A stretch of 64,000 bases of DNA from Hwanghaeella grinnelliae (GCF_004005845.1 NZ_SADE01000003.1:62001-126000); one strand, 5' to 3'. Counted from the stretch's first letter, positions 19,044-27,417 are shown. A program made the numbers and translations. Notes: a model not told the origin generated them from the sequence alone.

Positions 19044-19156
19044 TTATCTAAAATCCAATCTATTTCCCAACTTACCCATCGAACCCTTAATCAAGCGTTA
19101 ACGGGCATTGGCGGGCGACGATCCGCTGAAACAGCGAAGGCGACCAGCCTACGCGA

Positions 19157-19570
19157 TTAGCGCAACAGGTCCAAGGTGGTTGAGACCATCCGCTTCGTGT
19201 TCTCAATCACACTGACATTAGCCTGATAGGTGCGCTGGGCCTCTAGCATGTCCATCGTTTCGATCAACCCGGTTACGTTCGGCATTTTATAATAGCCGTT
19301 CTCATCCGCGGCCGGATGGTTCGGGTCGAATTGCAGTTTGAAGGCGGACGGATCTTCGGTCACCCGGCGAACCCGGACCGTATCCAGATCGAGCTGGCGG
19401 TCCAGGGCATTCTGAAAAGTGACGACTTTCCGGCGATATGGATCACCCCCGGGGGTATCCGCCGTCGATGTCTGGTTCGCGATGTTTTCTGCGATCACGC
19501 GGATCCGCGTGCCTTGGGCCCGCATGCCTGAACCTGCTACGAACAAGGCGCCTTTAAGACTGTCGGTCAT
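19157..19570 (-). CDS. flgC: Flagellar basal-body rod protein FlgC
   Basis: A proximal rod subunit exported by the flagellar apparatus. The 137 residues have the rod-family N-terminal GMRAQGTRIRVIAENIANQ motif and the FlgC-typical end MLEAQRTYQANVSVIENTKR. An AAGGA ribosome-binding site precedes the ATG. It follows flgB by 27 bp. Confidence 0.95.
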   Translation of the reverse strand: MTDSLKGALFVAGSGMRAQGTRIRVIAENIANQTSTADTPGGDPYRRKVVTFQNALDRQLDLDTVRVRRVTEDPSAFKLQFDPNHPAADENGYYKMPNVTGLIETMDMLEAQRTYQANVSVIENTKRMVSTTLDLLR

Positions 19571-19597
19571 GAGTTTGTCCTTTCCCTGTCCGTCCGG

Positions 19598-20005
19598 TTA
19601 CTGGCCGTTGCTGCCAAGCGCGGTTTTATACAGGTCGGTATATTTCCGGAATATCCTGGTCGCCAGCTGATAGTCGGCCTGTGTCTGGCCCAGCTTCATG
19701 ACCTGCTCTTCCATGATCACCGCATTGTCGTCCGGCGTCACTTCATAGGGATAGCGATTGTCCTGAACCTTGTACGCGTTAGCGCTGGTCTTGGCCGCAA
19801 AGCTGGCGCCCTGGGCCGTTTCCAAAGGCAGGTTCGATTGCGTTTCGCGAAGGGCTTGCCGGAAATCCAAGGCGCGAAGATCCTGCGCCTGGTAACCTGG
19901 TGTGTTCGCGTTGGCGATGTTTTGGGCCAGGACGCGCTGACGTTGGGTCAACCAGCGCATCCGATCTCCTGTCATCGTGAACAGGGCCGTATCTTTTAAC
20001 GGCAT
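19598..20005 (-). CDS. flgB: Flagellar basal-body rod protein FlgB
   Basis: A proximal rod subunit. The 135 residues contain the rod motif RQRVLAQNIANANTPGYQAQD and a C-terminal YQLATRIFRKYTDLYKTALG helix. GGAGAGAG precedes the ATG. It is the first gene of the flgB-flgC-fliE-fliQ-fliR-flhB(-cckA) set and lies about 50 bp downstream of a near-consensus sigma-54 promoter. Confidence 0.95.
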   Translation of the reverse strand: MPLKDTALFTMTGDRMRWLTQRQRVLAQNIANANTPGYQAQDLRALDFRQALRETQSNLPLETAQGASFAAKTSANAYKVQDNRYPYEVTPDDNAVIMEEQVMKLGQTQADYQLATRIFRKYTDLYKTALGSNGQ

Positions 20006-20340
20006 GTCTCTCTCCTCTACTCACACGGGCCTCTCCAAACCCGTGAACAACCAAGCAAGCACCGTGCCAGAACAATTTGCCGACCGGGCCACCTCATTCA
20101 GGCGGCCAACATCACTTGAATGCTGAAGTTATCGTGGCGTGATTTGAAAAAAATAACAAATAAAGTTCCGTATTCAGCAAACATAGAAACGCATAAACGA
20201 TCATATTTGCTTTAGGTACCCTTTATTCATATTTGATACCTGACACTTTGAACCTCTCAAAACACAGAAATTGGCCATCTGTCCGGTTCATGCTGTAGTC
20301 TTGGCGGTGATCGAATCTCGAGATTGGCGGCTGATCGAAA
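20006..20340. other. Divergent control region between flgB and the FlhX-type gene
   Basis: 335 bp without a convincing gene, with an AT-rich core at about 20140-20230. It holds the sigma-54 element for flgB at 20055-20069. For the plus-strand gene at 20341 I see no clear -24/-12 or -35/-10 pair. Activator sites would be expected in the AT-rich part, but I can name none with confidence. Confidence 0.5.
20055..20069 (-). promoter_or_regulatory. Sigma-54 (-24/-12) promoter of the flgB operon
   Basis: Read on the minus strand, TGGCAC-GGTGC-TTGC followed by T matches the sigma-54 consensus TGGCAC-N5-TTGC exactly. The -12 GC lies about 50 nt before the flgB ATG. In alphaproteobacteria, rod and hook operons are commonly driven by sigma-54 with a FlbD-type activator; the activator is not in this window. 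Confidence 0.85.
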
Positions 20341-20706
20341 ATGTCCGACGACTTGGAATCAGGCAAAATCATCGACCACAAGACGGGTGCTGCCGGCAAC
20401 AAGGCTGTCGCCTTGTCCCGTGGCGCGGAACGCGAGGACAAGGGCCCAACCGTCTTGGCGAGTGGAACGGGTTTCCTGGCGGACCGAATCGTTGAAGAAG
20501 CATTCAAGGCAGGCGTTGCGGTCCGCACCGACGCCGACCTTGTCGAAATCCTCTCAGCCACGGAAGTGGGCGAGGAAATACCAATTGAAGCCTTTATCGC
20601 CGTGGCTGAAATCCTGCGTTACGTGTACGAACGCAACCAGCGGACGTCCCGAGCGGAGAGCGCCGCCAGAGATGAAGACGTAGCAGCCGTCATCGGCCAA
20701 GTGTAA
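20341..20706 (+). CDS. FlhB C-terminal-domain homologue (FlhX-type export switch protein)
   Basis: A 121-residue soluble protein matching only the cytoplasmic domain of FlhB/YscU: KAVALSRG, then VLASGTGFLADRIVEEAFKAG, the ADLVEIL segment, and the GEEIPIEAFIAVAEILRYVY end. It has no membrane helices and no NPTH cleavage motif. Stand-alone FlhB-C proteins (FlhX) are known in other bacteria, where one can replace the cleaved FlhB C-terminal piece. It is divergent from flgB, and 15 bp separate its stop from the next gene, so it is probably co-transcribed towards fliO-fliP. Family confident; role here inferred. Confidence 0.8.
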   Translation: MSDDLESGKIIDHKTGAAGNKAVALSRGAEREDKGPTVLASGTGFLADRIVEEAFKAGVAVRTDADLVEILSATEVGEEIPIEAFIAVAEILRYVYERNQRTSRAESAARDEDVAAVIGQV

Positions 20707-20721
20707 ATGTGAGGGGGAGCC

Positions 20722-21036
20722 ATGAACAAAGAACAAGTCGAACTCGAACTGAGGCTCCTGATTGATGAAGTAACGAAGGGCCACGAAAAGCTTCTCGCCG
20801 GGGAAGACTTCGGATTGCAGGGTATCAATCGTCGGATCGAAGCCGCCTGTCAGGCGGCTTTGGCCCTGCCCAATGAAGAAGTCGTCGAAATGCATCCCTT
20901 GATGCAGGAATTGAGGACACAGCTTCAGGACTTTTCCGCAAACCTCAATGAAGCCATGGACCGCGCCGGCATGTCTGACGCCCCTGCTTCCACCGAGGAA
21001 ACCCCCGACGGTAGCGACGACAAGACGGGCGGCTGA
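20722..21036 (+). CDS. Small helical protein, possible flagellar export chaperone
   Basis: I do not recognise the family. The 104-residue protein starts with a good ribosome-binding site (GAGGGGGAG before the ATG). It is predicted to be mostly amphipathic helix (residues 1-80) with an acidic, disordered tail. The pattern of a long helix, a central LQGINRRIEAACQAAL segment and a second helix is reminiscent of FlgN/FliT-type export chaperones, but that is inference from shape and neighbourhood only. It lies between the FlhX-type gene and fliO on the same strand. Confidence 0.65.
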   Translation: MNKEQVELELRLLIDEVTKGHEKLLAGEDFGLQGINRRIEAACQAALALPNEEVVEMHPLMQELRTQLQDFSANLNEAMDRAGMSDAPASTEETPDGSDDKTGG

Positions 21037-21180
21037 CACCATACGAATCGGATACACTGGCGTGTCTTAGGTTGCCGGGCCGCCAAACGGCACGGCGATC
21101 TCCACGGTTCGGGCCGAGATATCCCCTATTCTTATCTCCGGACCCGCCCCGCGTTTAGCCTTCAATCGGGGTCTACGCCA

Positions 21181-21612
21181 ATGGGCGACGTTATCGATTT
21201 CGCGAGTTATCTGCGGTTCGTCGCAGCCTTGGTCTTTGTTCTCGGCCTCATCCTCGTTGCCGCCCATATTACAAAGAAGGTCATGACCGGCAGGACCTAT
21301 GCCGGCGCGCGCAGCCAGGGCCGGCGCCTCGGCGTTGTTGAGGTTCTTACACTCGACGCGCGGCATCGTGTGTTCCTCATCCGCCGGGACGGGAAAGAGC
21401 ATCTGATCATGACCGGACCATCCGGCGATCTTTTGATCGAAGGTGGCATCGAGGAAAGCCAGCGCCTCGTCCAGCAGACCGACGCGCAAGTAACCCCCCT
21501 ACATGCCGGTACCGAAACCATGGCCGGGGAACTAAGGGCTAAGGGACAGGTATCGGCACAACAAACGGTGATGCAAAAGATGGCCGGTCTTTTCGGGGAC
21601 CGAACGGCATGA
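21181..21612 (+). CDS. fliO: Flagellar biosynthesis protein FliO
   Basis: FliO helps assemble the FliPQR export pore. The 143 residues have one N-terminal membrane helix (about 11-31), then the FliO cytoplasmic core with LGVVEVLTLDARHRVFLIRR, HLIMTGPSGDLLIEGG, and a variable tail. The stop overlaps the fliP start by 4 nt (ATGA), the usual fliO-fliP arrangement. Confidence 0.9.
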   Translation: MGDVIDFASYLRFVAALVFVLGLILVAAHITKKVMTGRTYAGARSQGRRLGVVEVLTLDARHRVFLIRRDGKEHLIMTGPSGDLLIEGGIEESQRLVQQTDAQVTPLHAGTETMAGELRAKGQVSAQQTVMQKMAGLFGDRTA

Positions 21613-22421
21613 AACGACTCCACTTTGGATCGTCGGGGCATGAAACCTCCACCTTGCCCCTTTTCCGCCCTCATTACCGACGTGCCCTGATATGGGGTTC
21701 GTCCATTTCCGCTGCCCTCGCCGTGGGGCTTTGGGCTGTTCCGTCGCTAGCCCAATCGCTCAATATCGATATCGGCGAAGGCGGATCGGTTACCGGCAGG
21801 CTGATCCAACTTGTCGTTCTGATGACGGTGATATCGTTGGCGCCTTCGGCGCTGGTCATGGTCACGTCATTTACCCGCCTCGTTATCGTCTTATCCTTGC
21901 TGCGGACGGCCATCGGCACCCAGCAAAGTCCACCGAATACGGTGATGATCAGTTTGGCGCTGTTCTTGACCTTCTTCATCATGCAGCCCGCATTCGATCA
22001 GGCCTATAGGACGGGGATAGAGCCCCTGATCGCGGAGGAAATTTCCGAGGAAGTCGCCTTTGAACGAACCATGGAACCTTTTCATGCCTTCATGATGCGG
22101 CACGTGCGCGAAAAGGATCTGGCCTTGATGATGGATATCGGTCAGATCAGCGCGGTTGAGTCGCCGGAGGAAACGCCGCTGCGCGCATTGGTGCCGGCTT
22201 TCATGATTTCCGAGTTGAGACGAGCTTTCGAGATCGGGTTTCTCGTCTTCGTCCCCTTCCTGGTCATCGACATGGTCGTCGCCTCGGTGCTGATGTCGAT
22301 GGGGATGATGATGCTGCCGCCCGTGATGATCGCCTTGCCGTTCAAGTTGATCTTCTTCGTGTTGGTGGACGGCTGGTATCTTGTTGTCGGCAGTTTGGTT
22401 CAAAGCTTCCAGCCGGTATGA
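21609..22421 (+). CDS. fliP: Flagellar export pore protein FliP
   Basis: Main subunit of the flagellar export pore in the inner membrane. The 270 residues begin with a signal-like segment ending WAVPSLAQS. They continue with the FliP hallmark SLAPSALVMVTSFTRLVIVL, LRTAIGTQQSPPN, and a conserved C-terminal VDMVVASVLMSMGMMMLPP and LPFKLIFFVLVDGW. Length and motifs are normal. It is coupled to fliO; nothing flagellar follows on this strand before the convergent gene at 22458. Confidence 0.95.
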   Translation: MKRLHFGSSGHETSTLPLFRPHYRRALIWGSSISAALAVGLWAVPSLAQSLNIDIGEGGSVTGRLIQLVVLMTVISLAPSALVMVTSFTRLVIVLSLLRTAIGTQQSPPNTVMISLALFLTFFIMQPAFDQAYRTGIEPLIAEEISEEVAFERTMEPFHAFMMRHVREKDLALMMDIGQISAVESPEETPLRALVPAFMISELRRAFEIGFLVFVPFLVIDMVVASVLMSMGMMMLPPVMIALPFKLIFFVLVDGWYLVVGSLVQSFQPV

Positions 22422-22457
22422 CGGCAACAAGACGAATCCGTCTTTAGTGGTCGCCCT

Positions 22458-22796
22458 TTAGTGGTCGCTGGGGGCGACGAACTGCTCTGACAACCCCGTG
22501 TCATAGGCCAACCCTTCAGCCGTGATCGTCACCGGCGGACCGCCCCGTGCCAAGCCTTTGCGGGCAAGCGCGGCCCAAACCCCCTTGTTCGAAAACCCAC
22601 TGATCTCCCTCGCCGAAACGACATAGGGGCCGATATGAACATGGTCGCCATGCGGCGCAGGCAATGACGGCAATATGACGTCGCCTGTTTCAGGGTCGCG
22701 CATTCCTTGGCCAGCCTCGTTGATCAACACCTGAACCAAAGCCAGGGTACGGAGTTGAAGCTTGTTGAGTTTTAGGGGATTGATACGCGGCGCCAT
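22458..22796 (-). CDS. Uncharacterised conserved-looking protein
   Basis: A 112-residue protein I cannot assign. It begins MAPRINPLKLNKLQLRTLAL and has the segments HVHIGPYVVSAREISGF and NKGVWAALARKGLA, which look like a helix-turn-helix or winged-helix fold, but no known motif is met. There are no membrane segments. The last codons sit in a 14-bp tandem duplication (22442-22455 and 22456-22469) that repeats the Asp-His-stop end just beyond the real stop. It converges on fliP. Confidence 0.65.
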   Translation of the reverse strand: MAPRINPLKLNKLQLRTLALVQVLINEAGQGMRDPETGDVILPSLPAPHGDHVHIGPYVVSAREISGFSNKGVWAALARKGLARGGPPVTITAEGLAYDTGLSEQFVAPSDH

Positions 22797-22911
22797 GTCG
22801 AAAGCCGAACCTTATCTGTTGTCTGACCGCAACATCGCTAACGCAGATTGTCCGGTTCGGCAAATACAGCATCGGAATCAGCGTTTTGCGGAGACCGTCG
22901 CACGGCAAAAT

Positions 22912-23418
22912 TCATCGCACATTCGTGGCAACACTTCCGGCGGCAGCCGGAATATCGTTGTAGCCGTTTAGGATGAGCAGCGTATCCACCTTCCGCCCGT
23001 CCTTCGCCAACGGAAAGTAGACCCTTTCGCTATCGACAAAGCTCTTATCCGGATGCGGCATGGGAAAACGGTCATAGATCGGCTGGCCGGTTTCGACCGC
23101 TGTCACCATGTTCGTCCTGATACGGTCGACGAAGTCAGGCATGACCGCGTCCTCAATATACTGGCCGGCTATGAAACGGCCCGCCCTGCGGTTCTGCTCG
23201 CCGCCAACAAGGCGGAACTTAAAACGGATTTCGTCGTCATGAAGAACATCAACCAAGTTCACGAACGGCATGTGTTCGGGGAAAACGGTCGGATCCACGT
23301 CCTTTTTCGACGCCAAACCTTGCGGGTTAAGCGAGCGCAAGTAGTTCCGCATCCAAAGATACTTCGGATCGAGGCCAGCAAGAACTGTATCGTCTGCAAT
23401 CGTAGGATAATGCTTCAC
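22912..23418 (-). CDS. PAS_5-type stand-alone PAS domain protein
   Basis: A second lone PAS-like protein, about 168 residues, with no output domain or membrane segment. Features shared with the PAS_5 type include MPFVNLVDVLHDDEIRFKFR, LVGGEQNRRAGRFIAGQYI, and a C-terminal RVYFPLAKDGRKVDTLLIL strand pair. The frame is open to 23481, but that begins at a TTG; I prefer the GTG at 23418 (VKHYPTIADD), which has AGGGAG and GGGAG upstream. It lies between flagellar operons, but its function and ligand are unknown. Confidence 0.7.
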   Translation of the reverse strand: MKHYPTIADDTVLAGLDPKYLWMRNYLRSLNPQGLASKKDVDPTVFPEHMPFVNLVDVLHDDEIRFKFRLVGGEQNRRAGRFIAGQYIEDAVMPDFVDRIRTNMVTAVETGQPIYDRFPMPHPDKSFVDSERVYFPLAKDGRKVDTLLILNGYNDIPAAAGSVATNVR

Positions 23419-23908
23419 GGCTCCCGAAACTCCCTGCCAGCGGCTCCCGGTTCTGCCAGACGCCTTTTCGGTTCGGAACAAACGCTTCGACCTTCCTTTT
23501 CGGCATTATGTTAGATAAATCTAATTTGTTCTACAAGAAATCAAACCTCCGTCCAGAACCCTTTCAGCTACGGCCCTTGAACGACACGGGTGGTCCTGCG
23601 CCAAAAAATGAAGAACGCCCCCCGGAAACCGGGGAGCGCCCTTCAACGGATCTGCGCCAGCGAGAGGAGAGACGAGAGAGAGGAGAGTGCGGACGCAAAT
23701 CCAAACCGGATTCGTATTTCCAAAATGCGCTGCGGCCCTGTCGGCAACGGCGCAAATACTGCCTTTCGGTCTCTCCTCCGGTTTGGGGTACGCATTTGTC
23801 GTGCGCCTCGTCCCTCCTTACCGTTTCTGCCGAAAGGCTGGATTGGTTATATCTTCGTAGCGGCGTTCCTTTCGGTGATCTCCGCGATCCGGTTAAAGCC
23901 AAGCCGCA
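23419..23908. other. Non-coding stretch after flgH
   Basis: About 490 bp without a convincing gene. It contains the flgH-side terminator at 23603-23638, a purine-rich run of GAGAG units at about 23662-23690, and an inverted pair GCCTTTCGG (about 23760) and CCGAAAGGC (about 23829). A 20-codon ORF (MRLGFNRIAEITERNAATKI) begins in a TAATG overlap with the flgH stop. Longer frames here have compositions unlike real proteins. Confidence 0.5.
23603..23638 (-). terminator. Rho-independent terminator of the flgF-flgG-flgA-flgH operon
   Basis: The core stem CCCCGG (23620-23625) with CCGGGG (23629-23634) has a 3-nt loop. It extends across one mismatch to 23616/23638 and is followed on the minus strand by a T6 run. 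It is about 270 nt past the flgH stop, so either it ends a long 3' UTR or the operon includes the tiny ORF after flgH. Confidence 0.7.
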
Positions 23909-24685
23909 TTAGAACGGCAGGATGATATCGACGATTTGCGAGCCGTAGCGCGGCTGCTGCACGTCGGTGATATGTCCACGACCGCCATAGGACAGCCGTG
24001 CTTCCGCGATCTGGTCGTAGCTCACGGTGTTGTTGTTGGTAACGTCCTGCGGCCTGATGACACCGGCAATCTGCAACTCGCGCACTTCATAGTTCACGCG
24101 GGTTTCTTGCCGGCCATGCACGACCAGATTGCCGTTCGGCAAAATCTGAGTAACCACCGCGGCAATCCGCAATTCGATAATTTCCTCGCGGTCGATCGAC
24201 CCGGTGCCCTGGTTGCTGGTGCTGCTGTCCGTCGCAAAGATGTCCGGCGGGTTCACCGCCTCCGGCAGGATACTGTCCAAAGCAGCTTCGTATCCAAGCA
24301 GCGAGTCGATATCGAGGTTTTCGTTATTCGTGCGCGCCCGCGTCGTTGTATTCTGCAACTCGGCATTGTCGTCGATATCGATCAGGATCGTGACAATGTC
24401 GCCAACCTGGTTCGCGCGTAGATCTTTGAAAAAGGCTCGCGATCCGGGGCGCCAAAGAGAATTTGGGCGCGGTGTCGCGACCGTCGGCTGCGGCATCGGC
24501 ATACTGACCGGCTGATATTCCGGTGTATGCGTCGGGTTCTCGATTTCCGACAAACGCGGCTCATCGCCTACCTGCGCCAGCCGATTCAGTGCGTTGCAGC
24601 CGGTCAACATGGTTCCCGCCAACAGCACAGCGCAAAGCCGCATGCCGTATTTCTGTCTTCGTTTCCGCTCGACCTGTTTCATCAT
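23909..24685 (-). CDS. flgH: Flagellar L-ring lipoprotein FlgH
   Basis: FlgH forms the outer-membrane L ring. The protein has a basic N-terminus, a hydrophobic segment and the lipobox LTGC, then NSLWRPGSRAFFKDLRANQVGD and VTILIDIDDNAEL, typical of FlgH, and ends YGSQIVDIILPF. The frame is open to 24787, but I chose the ATG at 24685 because AAGGAG lies 7 nt before it and because it leaves no overlap with flgA. The TAA stop overlaps an ATG (TAATG) that opens a 20-codon ORF. Confidence 0.93.
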   Translation of the reverse strand: MMKQVERKRRQKYGMRLCAVLLAGTMLTGCNALNRLAQVGDEPRLSEIENPTHTPEYQPVSMPMPQPTVATPRPNSLWRPGSRAFFKDLRANQVGDIVTILIDIDDNAELQNTTTRARTNNENLDIDSLLGYEAALDSILPEAVNPPDIFATDSSTSNQGTGSIDREEIIELRIAAVVTQILPNGNLVVHGRQETRVNYEVRELQIAGVIRPQDVTNNNTVSYDQIAEARLSYGGRGHITDVQQPRYGSQIVDIILPF

Positions 24686-24740
24686 GGCCATTCTCCTTGA
24701 GGCGTTCTGCCCCGAAACCTTTCTTCCGGTTGTCCGCGCC

Positions 24741-25799
24741 TTATTGCAGGGCGACCTGGCTGGGCAGCGATACGGACGCTTCGCCAATCCCCGTCACCAC
24801 CGCTTCGAAAACGCGGTTGCTCTGTAAATTCTGAATACGTATCACGTCGTCCAATCCACCCGATTCCACCGCGCGGCCGCGGGCAGTAAGCACCATGTTC
24901 GGCACCTCGAGCTTGACGGAGACGAGCCCGCCTTTCTTGATCAAGACGGGGGGCTGGACGGAATTGGCCCCGACCGCGCGTCCCATTGCAAGCGTCTGCT
25001 TGGCGCTTAACCCAATCAGATCAGCCGGATCCACAATCGTGTTGGCCGCAAGCCCGCCGCGCCGCATTTCAACCATTTCCACATCGCGCTCACCAATGAT
25101 GTCGCCACGCAGAATCCGGCGTGCCGGGACCGGCACCTCAACCAATCGGTGGATCTGGCCCGAAACGGCAATCCGAACAGCATGGGGATTTTCCGCGGGG
25201 GCCACGACAAAGGCCGTGAAGCGGTCGGTTCGCGGATCCAACTGCAATTGGGTGATTGCGACCGTAGCCGGCTTGTCCTTCGGCACCTTCAAAGAAAGTA
25301 CGCGATTGTCCAATTGCAAATCGAGCCGCTCTTCCGCGAGCTCCGCATTTCGGTGAACGATCGCGCTCAGCAATTCCGACCGTATTGCTTCCGACGGGAT
25401 CACATGGGCCAGACGGGTAACAGTCGCCATATCGTAGCGCGATGTCGGACGCCAATCCAAACCAAAGGCACGGGCCACACGGCCGAGCCAACGGGCTTCA
25501 AGCGTCGAGGATTGCCCCGGTGACGGCGCCCGCGCGATCACGCGATCCGCATAAGGGCCGGCATTCTCGAACACGTCGCCAAGCATGACCCCGTCCCCAA
25601 CAATGCGAATATCAGTGATAAGCCGCGCCGGCTGGGAGATTGTCGTCTCTGTTTCCGCAGCGTCCGCATCCCAGGCAGTGGCCGCGACCGCAATGGAAAA
25701 TCCCGCCAGACCGAAAACCGCCGCGCGCAAGCTTGCCTGCCAGGCCTGTTTCCACCGGGGCGCATGTTCCGTTCTGATCATCATCGACATCACTGTCAC
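24741..25799 (-). CDS. flgA: Flagellar P-ring assembly protein FlgA
   Basis: A periplasmic chaperone for P-ring (FlgI) assembly. The 352 residues have an N-terminal signal peptide ending about ADAA, an N-terminal region with EARWLGRVARAFGLDW, and a C-terminal SAF domain (VPVPARRILRGDIIGERDVE, then NTIVDPADLIGLSAKQTLA and the VSVKLEVPNMVLTARGRA end). The first start is a GTG at 25799, with ATGs at 25790 and 25784 as alternatives. flgI is not in this window. Confidence 0.9.
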   Translation of the reverse strand: MTVMSMMIRTEHAPRWKQAWQASLRAAVFGLAGFSIAVAATAWDADAAETETTISQPARLITDIRIVGDGVMLGDVFENAGPYADRVIARAPSPGQSSTLEARWLGRVARAFGLDWRPTSRYDMATVTRLAHVIPSEAIRSELLSAIVHRNAELAEERLDLQLDNRVLSLKVPKDKPATVAITQLQLDPRTDRFTAFVVAPAENPHAVRIAVSGQIHRLVEVPVPARRILRGDIIGERDVEMVEMRRGGLAANTIVDPADLIGLSAKQTLAMGRAVGANSVQPPVLIKKGGLVSVKLEVPNMVLTARGRAVESGGLDDVIRIQNLQSNRVFEAVVTGIGEASVSLPSQVALQ

Positions 25800-25827
25800 C
25801 GTTTCCCTTTGGGTCCGATCAATCCGA

Positions 25828-26613
25828 CTAGCGGATGTTGGACACCGTCTGCATCATCTGGTCGGAGGTCTCGATCACCTTCGAATTCATTTCGTAGGCG
25901 CGCTGAGCGGAAATCAGGTTGGTGATTTCCTCCACCACATTGACGTTTGAAGTTTCGAGAAACCCTTGCTGCAGGGTTCCGAAGCCGGTCGAACCGGGCG
26001 TCCCGGAAACCGGTGTGCCCGAAGCTGGGGTTTCCAGAAAAAGGTTGTCGCCAACAGCAATCAAGCCGGCCTCGTTCGGGAAGGTTGCCAGTTGGAACTG
26101 CCCGATATTCTGCGGCGCTGTCTGTCCGTCCAGGCTAACCAGGACTTCACCGCTGGCATTGATCGAGATATCGATTGCGTTCTGCGGAACAGTCAGCCCG
26201 GGATCCACCGAGAACCCATCCACCGTGACGATCTGTCCGTCGGCGTCGAGCTGCATCGATCCTGCCCGTGTATAGGCCGTATCGCCATTCGGCAGATCCA
26301 CCTGAAAATAGCCGTTGCCGTTGATCGCAACATCGAGCGGGTTTTCCGTCAGCGTCAGGTTGCCCTGCTCGGTGATGCGGTAGACCGCCGCCGTGCGAAC
26401 ACCGAGACCGACTTGCACACCGGCTGGAACGATCGTTCCCGCATCGGAGGAATTCGACCCGACGCGCCGCAGGTTCTGATACAGCAGATCCTGAAATTCC
26501 GGCCGCCGCCGCTGGAAGGCGGTCGTGTTCAAGTTGGCGATGTTGTGGGAGATCACTTCGACATTGAGCTGCTGTGCCAGCATCCCAGTCGCACCGATTG
26601 ATAGAGATCTCAT
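25828..26613 (-). CDS. flgG: Flagellar distal rod protein FlgG
   Basis: FlgG forms the distal rod. The 261 residues start MRSLSIGATGMLAQQLNVEV with ISHNIANLNTTAFQRRRPEF, the FlgG form of the rod motif. They end with the typical VNVVEEITNLISAQRAYEMN and SDQMMQTVSNIR. It is downstream of flgF and 28 bp upstream of flgA. Confidence 0.96.
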   Translation of the reverse strand: MRSLSIGATGMLAQQLNVEVISHNIANLNTTAFQRRRPEFQDLLYQNLRRVGSNSSDAGTIVPAGVQVGLGVRTAAVYRITEQGNLTLTENPLDVAINGNGYFQVDLPNGDTAYTRAGSMQLDADGQIVTVDGFSVDPGLTVPQNAIDISINASGEVLVSLDGQTAPQNIGQFQLATFPNEAGLIAVGDNLFLETPASGTPVSGTPGSTGFGTLQQGFLETSNVNVVEEITNLISAQRAYEMNSKVIETSDQMMQTVSNIR

Positions 26614-26694
26614 TGTTCCAACTCCTACCTATGTTTTCTTCGCGGCGCCCAGGCCGGCCCGTTTCGGTTCCGTTTCAAGAACCGCGCCGGACCG

Positions 26695-27417
26695 TTACGC
26701 CGTCGCCCGCGTCAATTTGTCGATCATGTCGCGCATTCGGCGGTCTTCCTGATCCAGGAATGTCTTCACCCGCTTATGATCGCGCGAAATCCGCATCATC
26801 TTCGTCAGTTCGACGACCGCCTCGACATTCGAGTCTTCGAGGCTGCCTTGAACGAGCTTCGGGTTCCCGACATCGACCGGCTCTTCCTGAGCGGTGAACA
26901 TCCCGTTGGCGGCGCGCCGCAACTCTCCGGTATTTTCGAAGCGCACGACCCTCAATTGTCCCAATTGACCGTTGGCGCCCGAAATCACGCCGTCCGCGGC
27001 GATGCTGATATCCGACTCACCCGGCGGAATTACAATGGGGCCCGCCTCGCCTTGAACCGCTTCGCCTGTCCCTGTGACCAGGGTGCCATCCGCATCCAAC
27101 TGGAAACGGCCGTGCCGCGTGTAACGGTCGCCAAGTTCGGTATCGACGACGAAGAAACCGTCACCGCTGATAGCCACATCCAAAGGGTTTCCGGTTTGCC
27201 GGATCGGCCCTTCGTCCATTACTCGGTACTGCCCAAGATCCTGAACATAGGAAAGGCCGGGCGCCCGTCGTTGCGTATCCACCAGGAATTCCCGGAAGAC
27301 CAATTTTTCGGCCTTGTAAGAGGGGGTATTCACATTGGCGAGGTTGTTCGCCGTGATATCCATTTCCCGTTCCAAGGCCGCTTGGCGCGACATCGCAATG
27401 TAGACGGAGTTCTCCAT
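26695..27417 (-). CDS. flgF: Flagellar proximal rod protein FlgF
   Basis: FlgF is a rod subunit between FlgC and FlgG. It begins MENSVYIAMSRQAALEREMD with the ITANNLANVNTPSYKAEKLV rod motif and ends SNVEAVVELTKMMRISRDHK. The frame is open to 27438; the ATG at 27417 has GAGGA upstream and gives the usual FlgF start. It is first in flgF-flgG-flgA-flgH, about 90 nt downstream of a sigma-54 promoter. Confidence 0.94.
   Translation of the reverse strand: MENSVYIAMSRQAALEREMDITANNLANVNTPSYKAEKLVFREFLVDTQRRAPGLSYVQDLGQYRVMDEGPIRQTGNPLDVAISGDGFFVVDTELGDRYTRHGRFQLDADGTLVTGTGEAVQGEAGPIVIPPGESDISIAADGVISGANGQLGQLRVVRFENTGELRRAANGMFTAQEEPVDVGNPKLVQGSLEDSNVEAVVELTKMMRISRDHKRVKTFLDQEDRRMRDMIDKLTRATA

Noticed and set aside
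23564-23902. 112-codon minus-strand and 111-134-codon plus-strand frames after flgH.
   Set aside because: Arg/Ser-rich, overlap each other and the terminator, and lack ribosome-binding sites.
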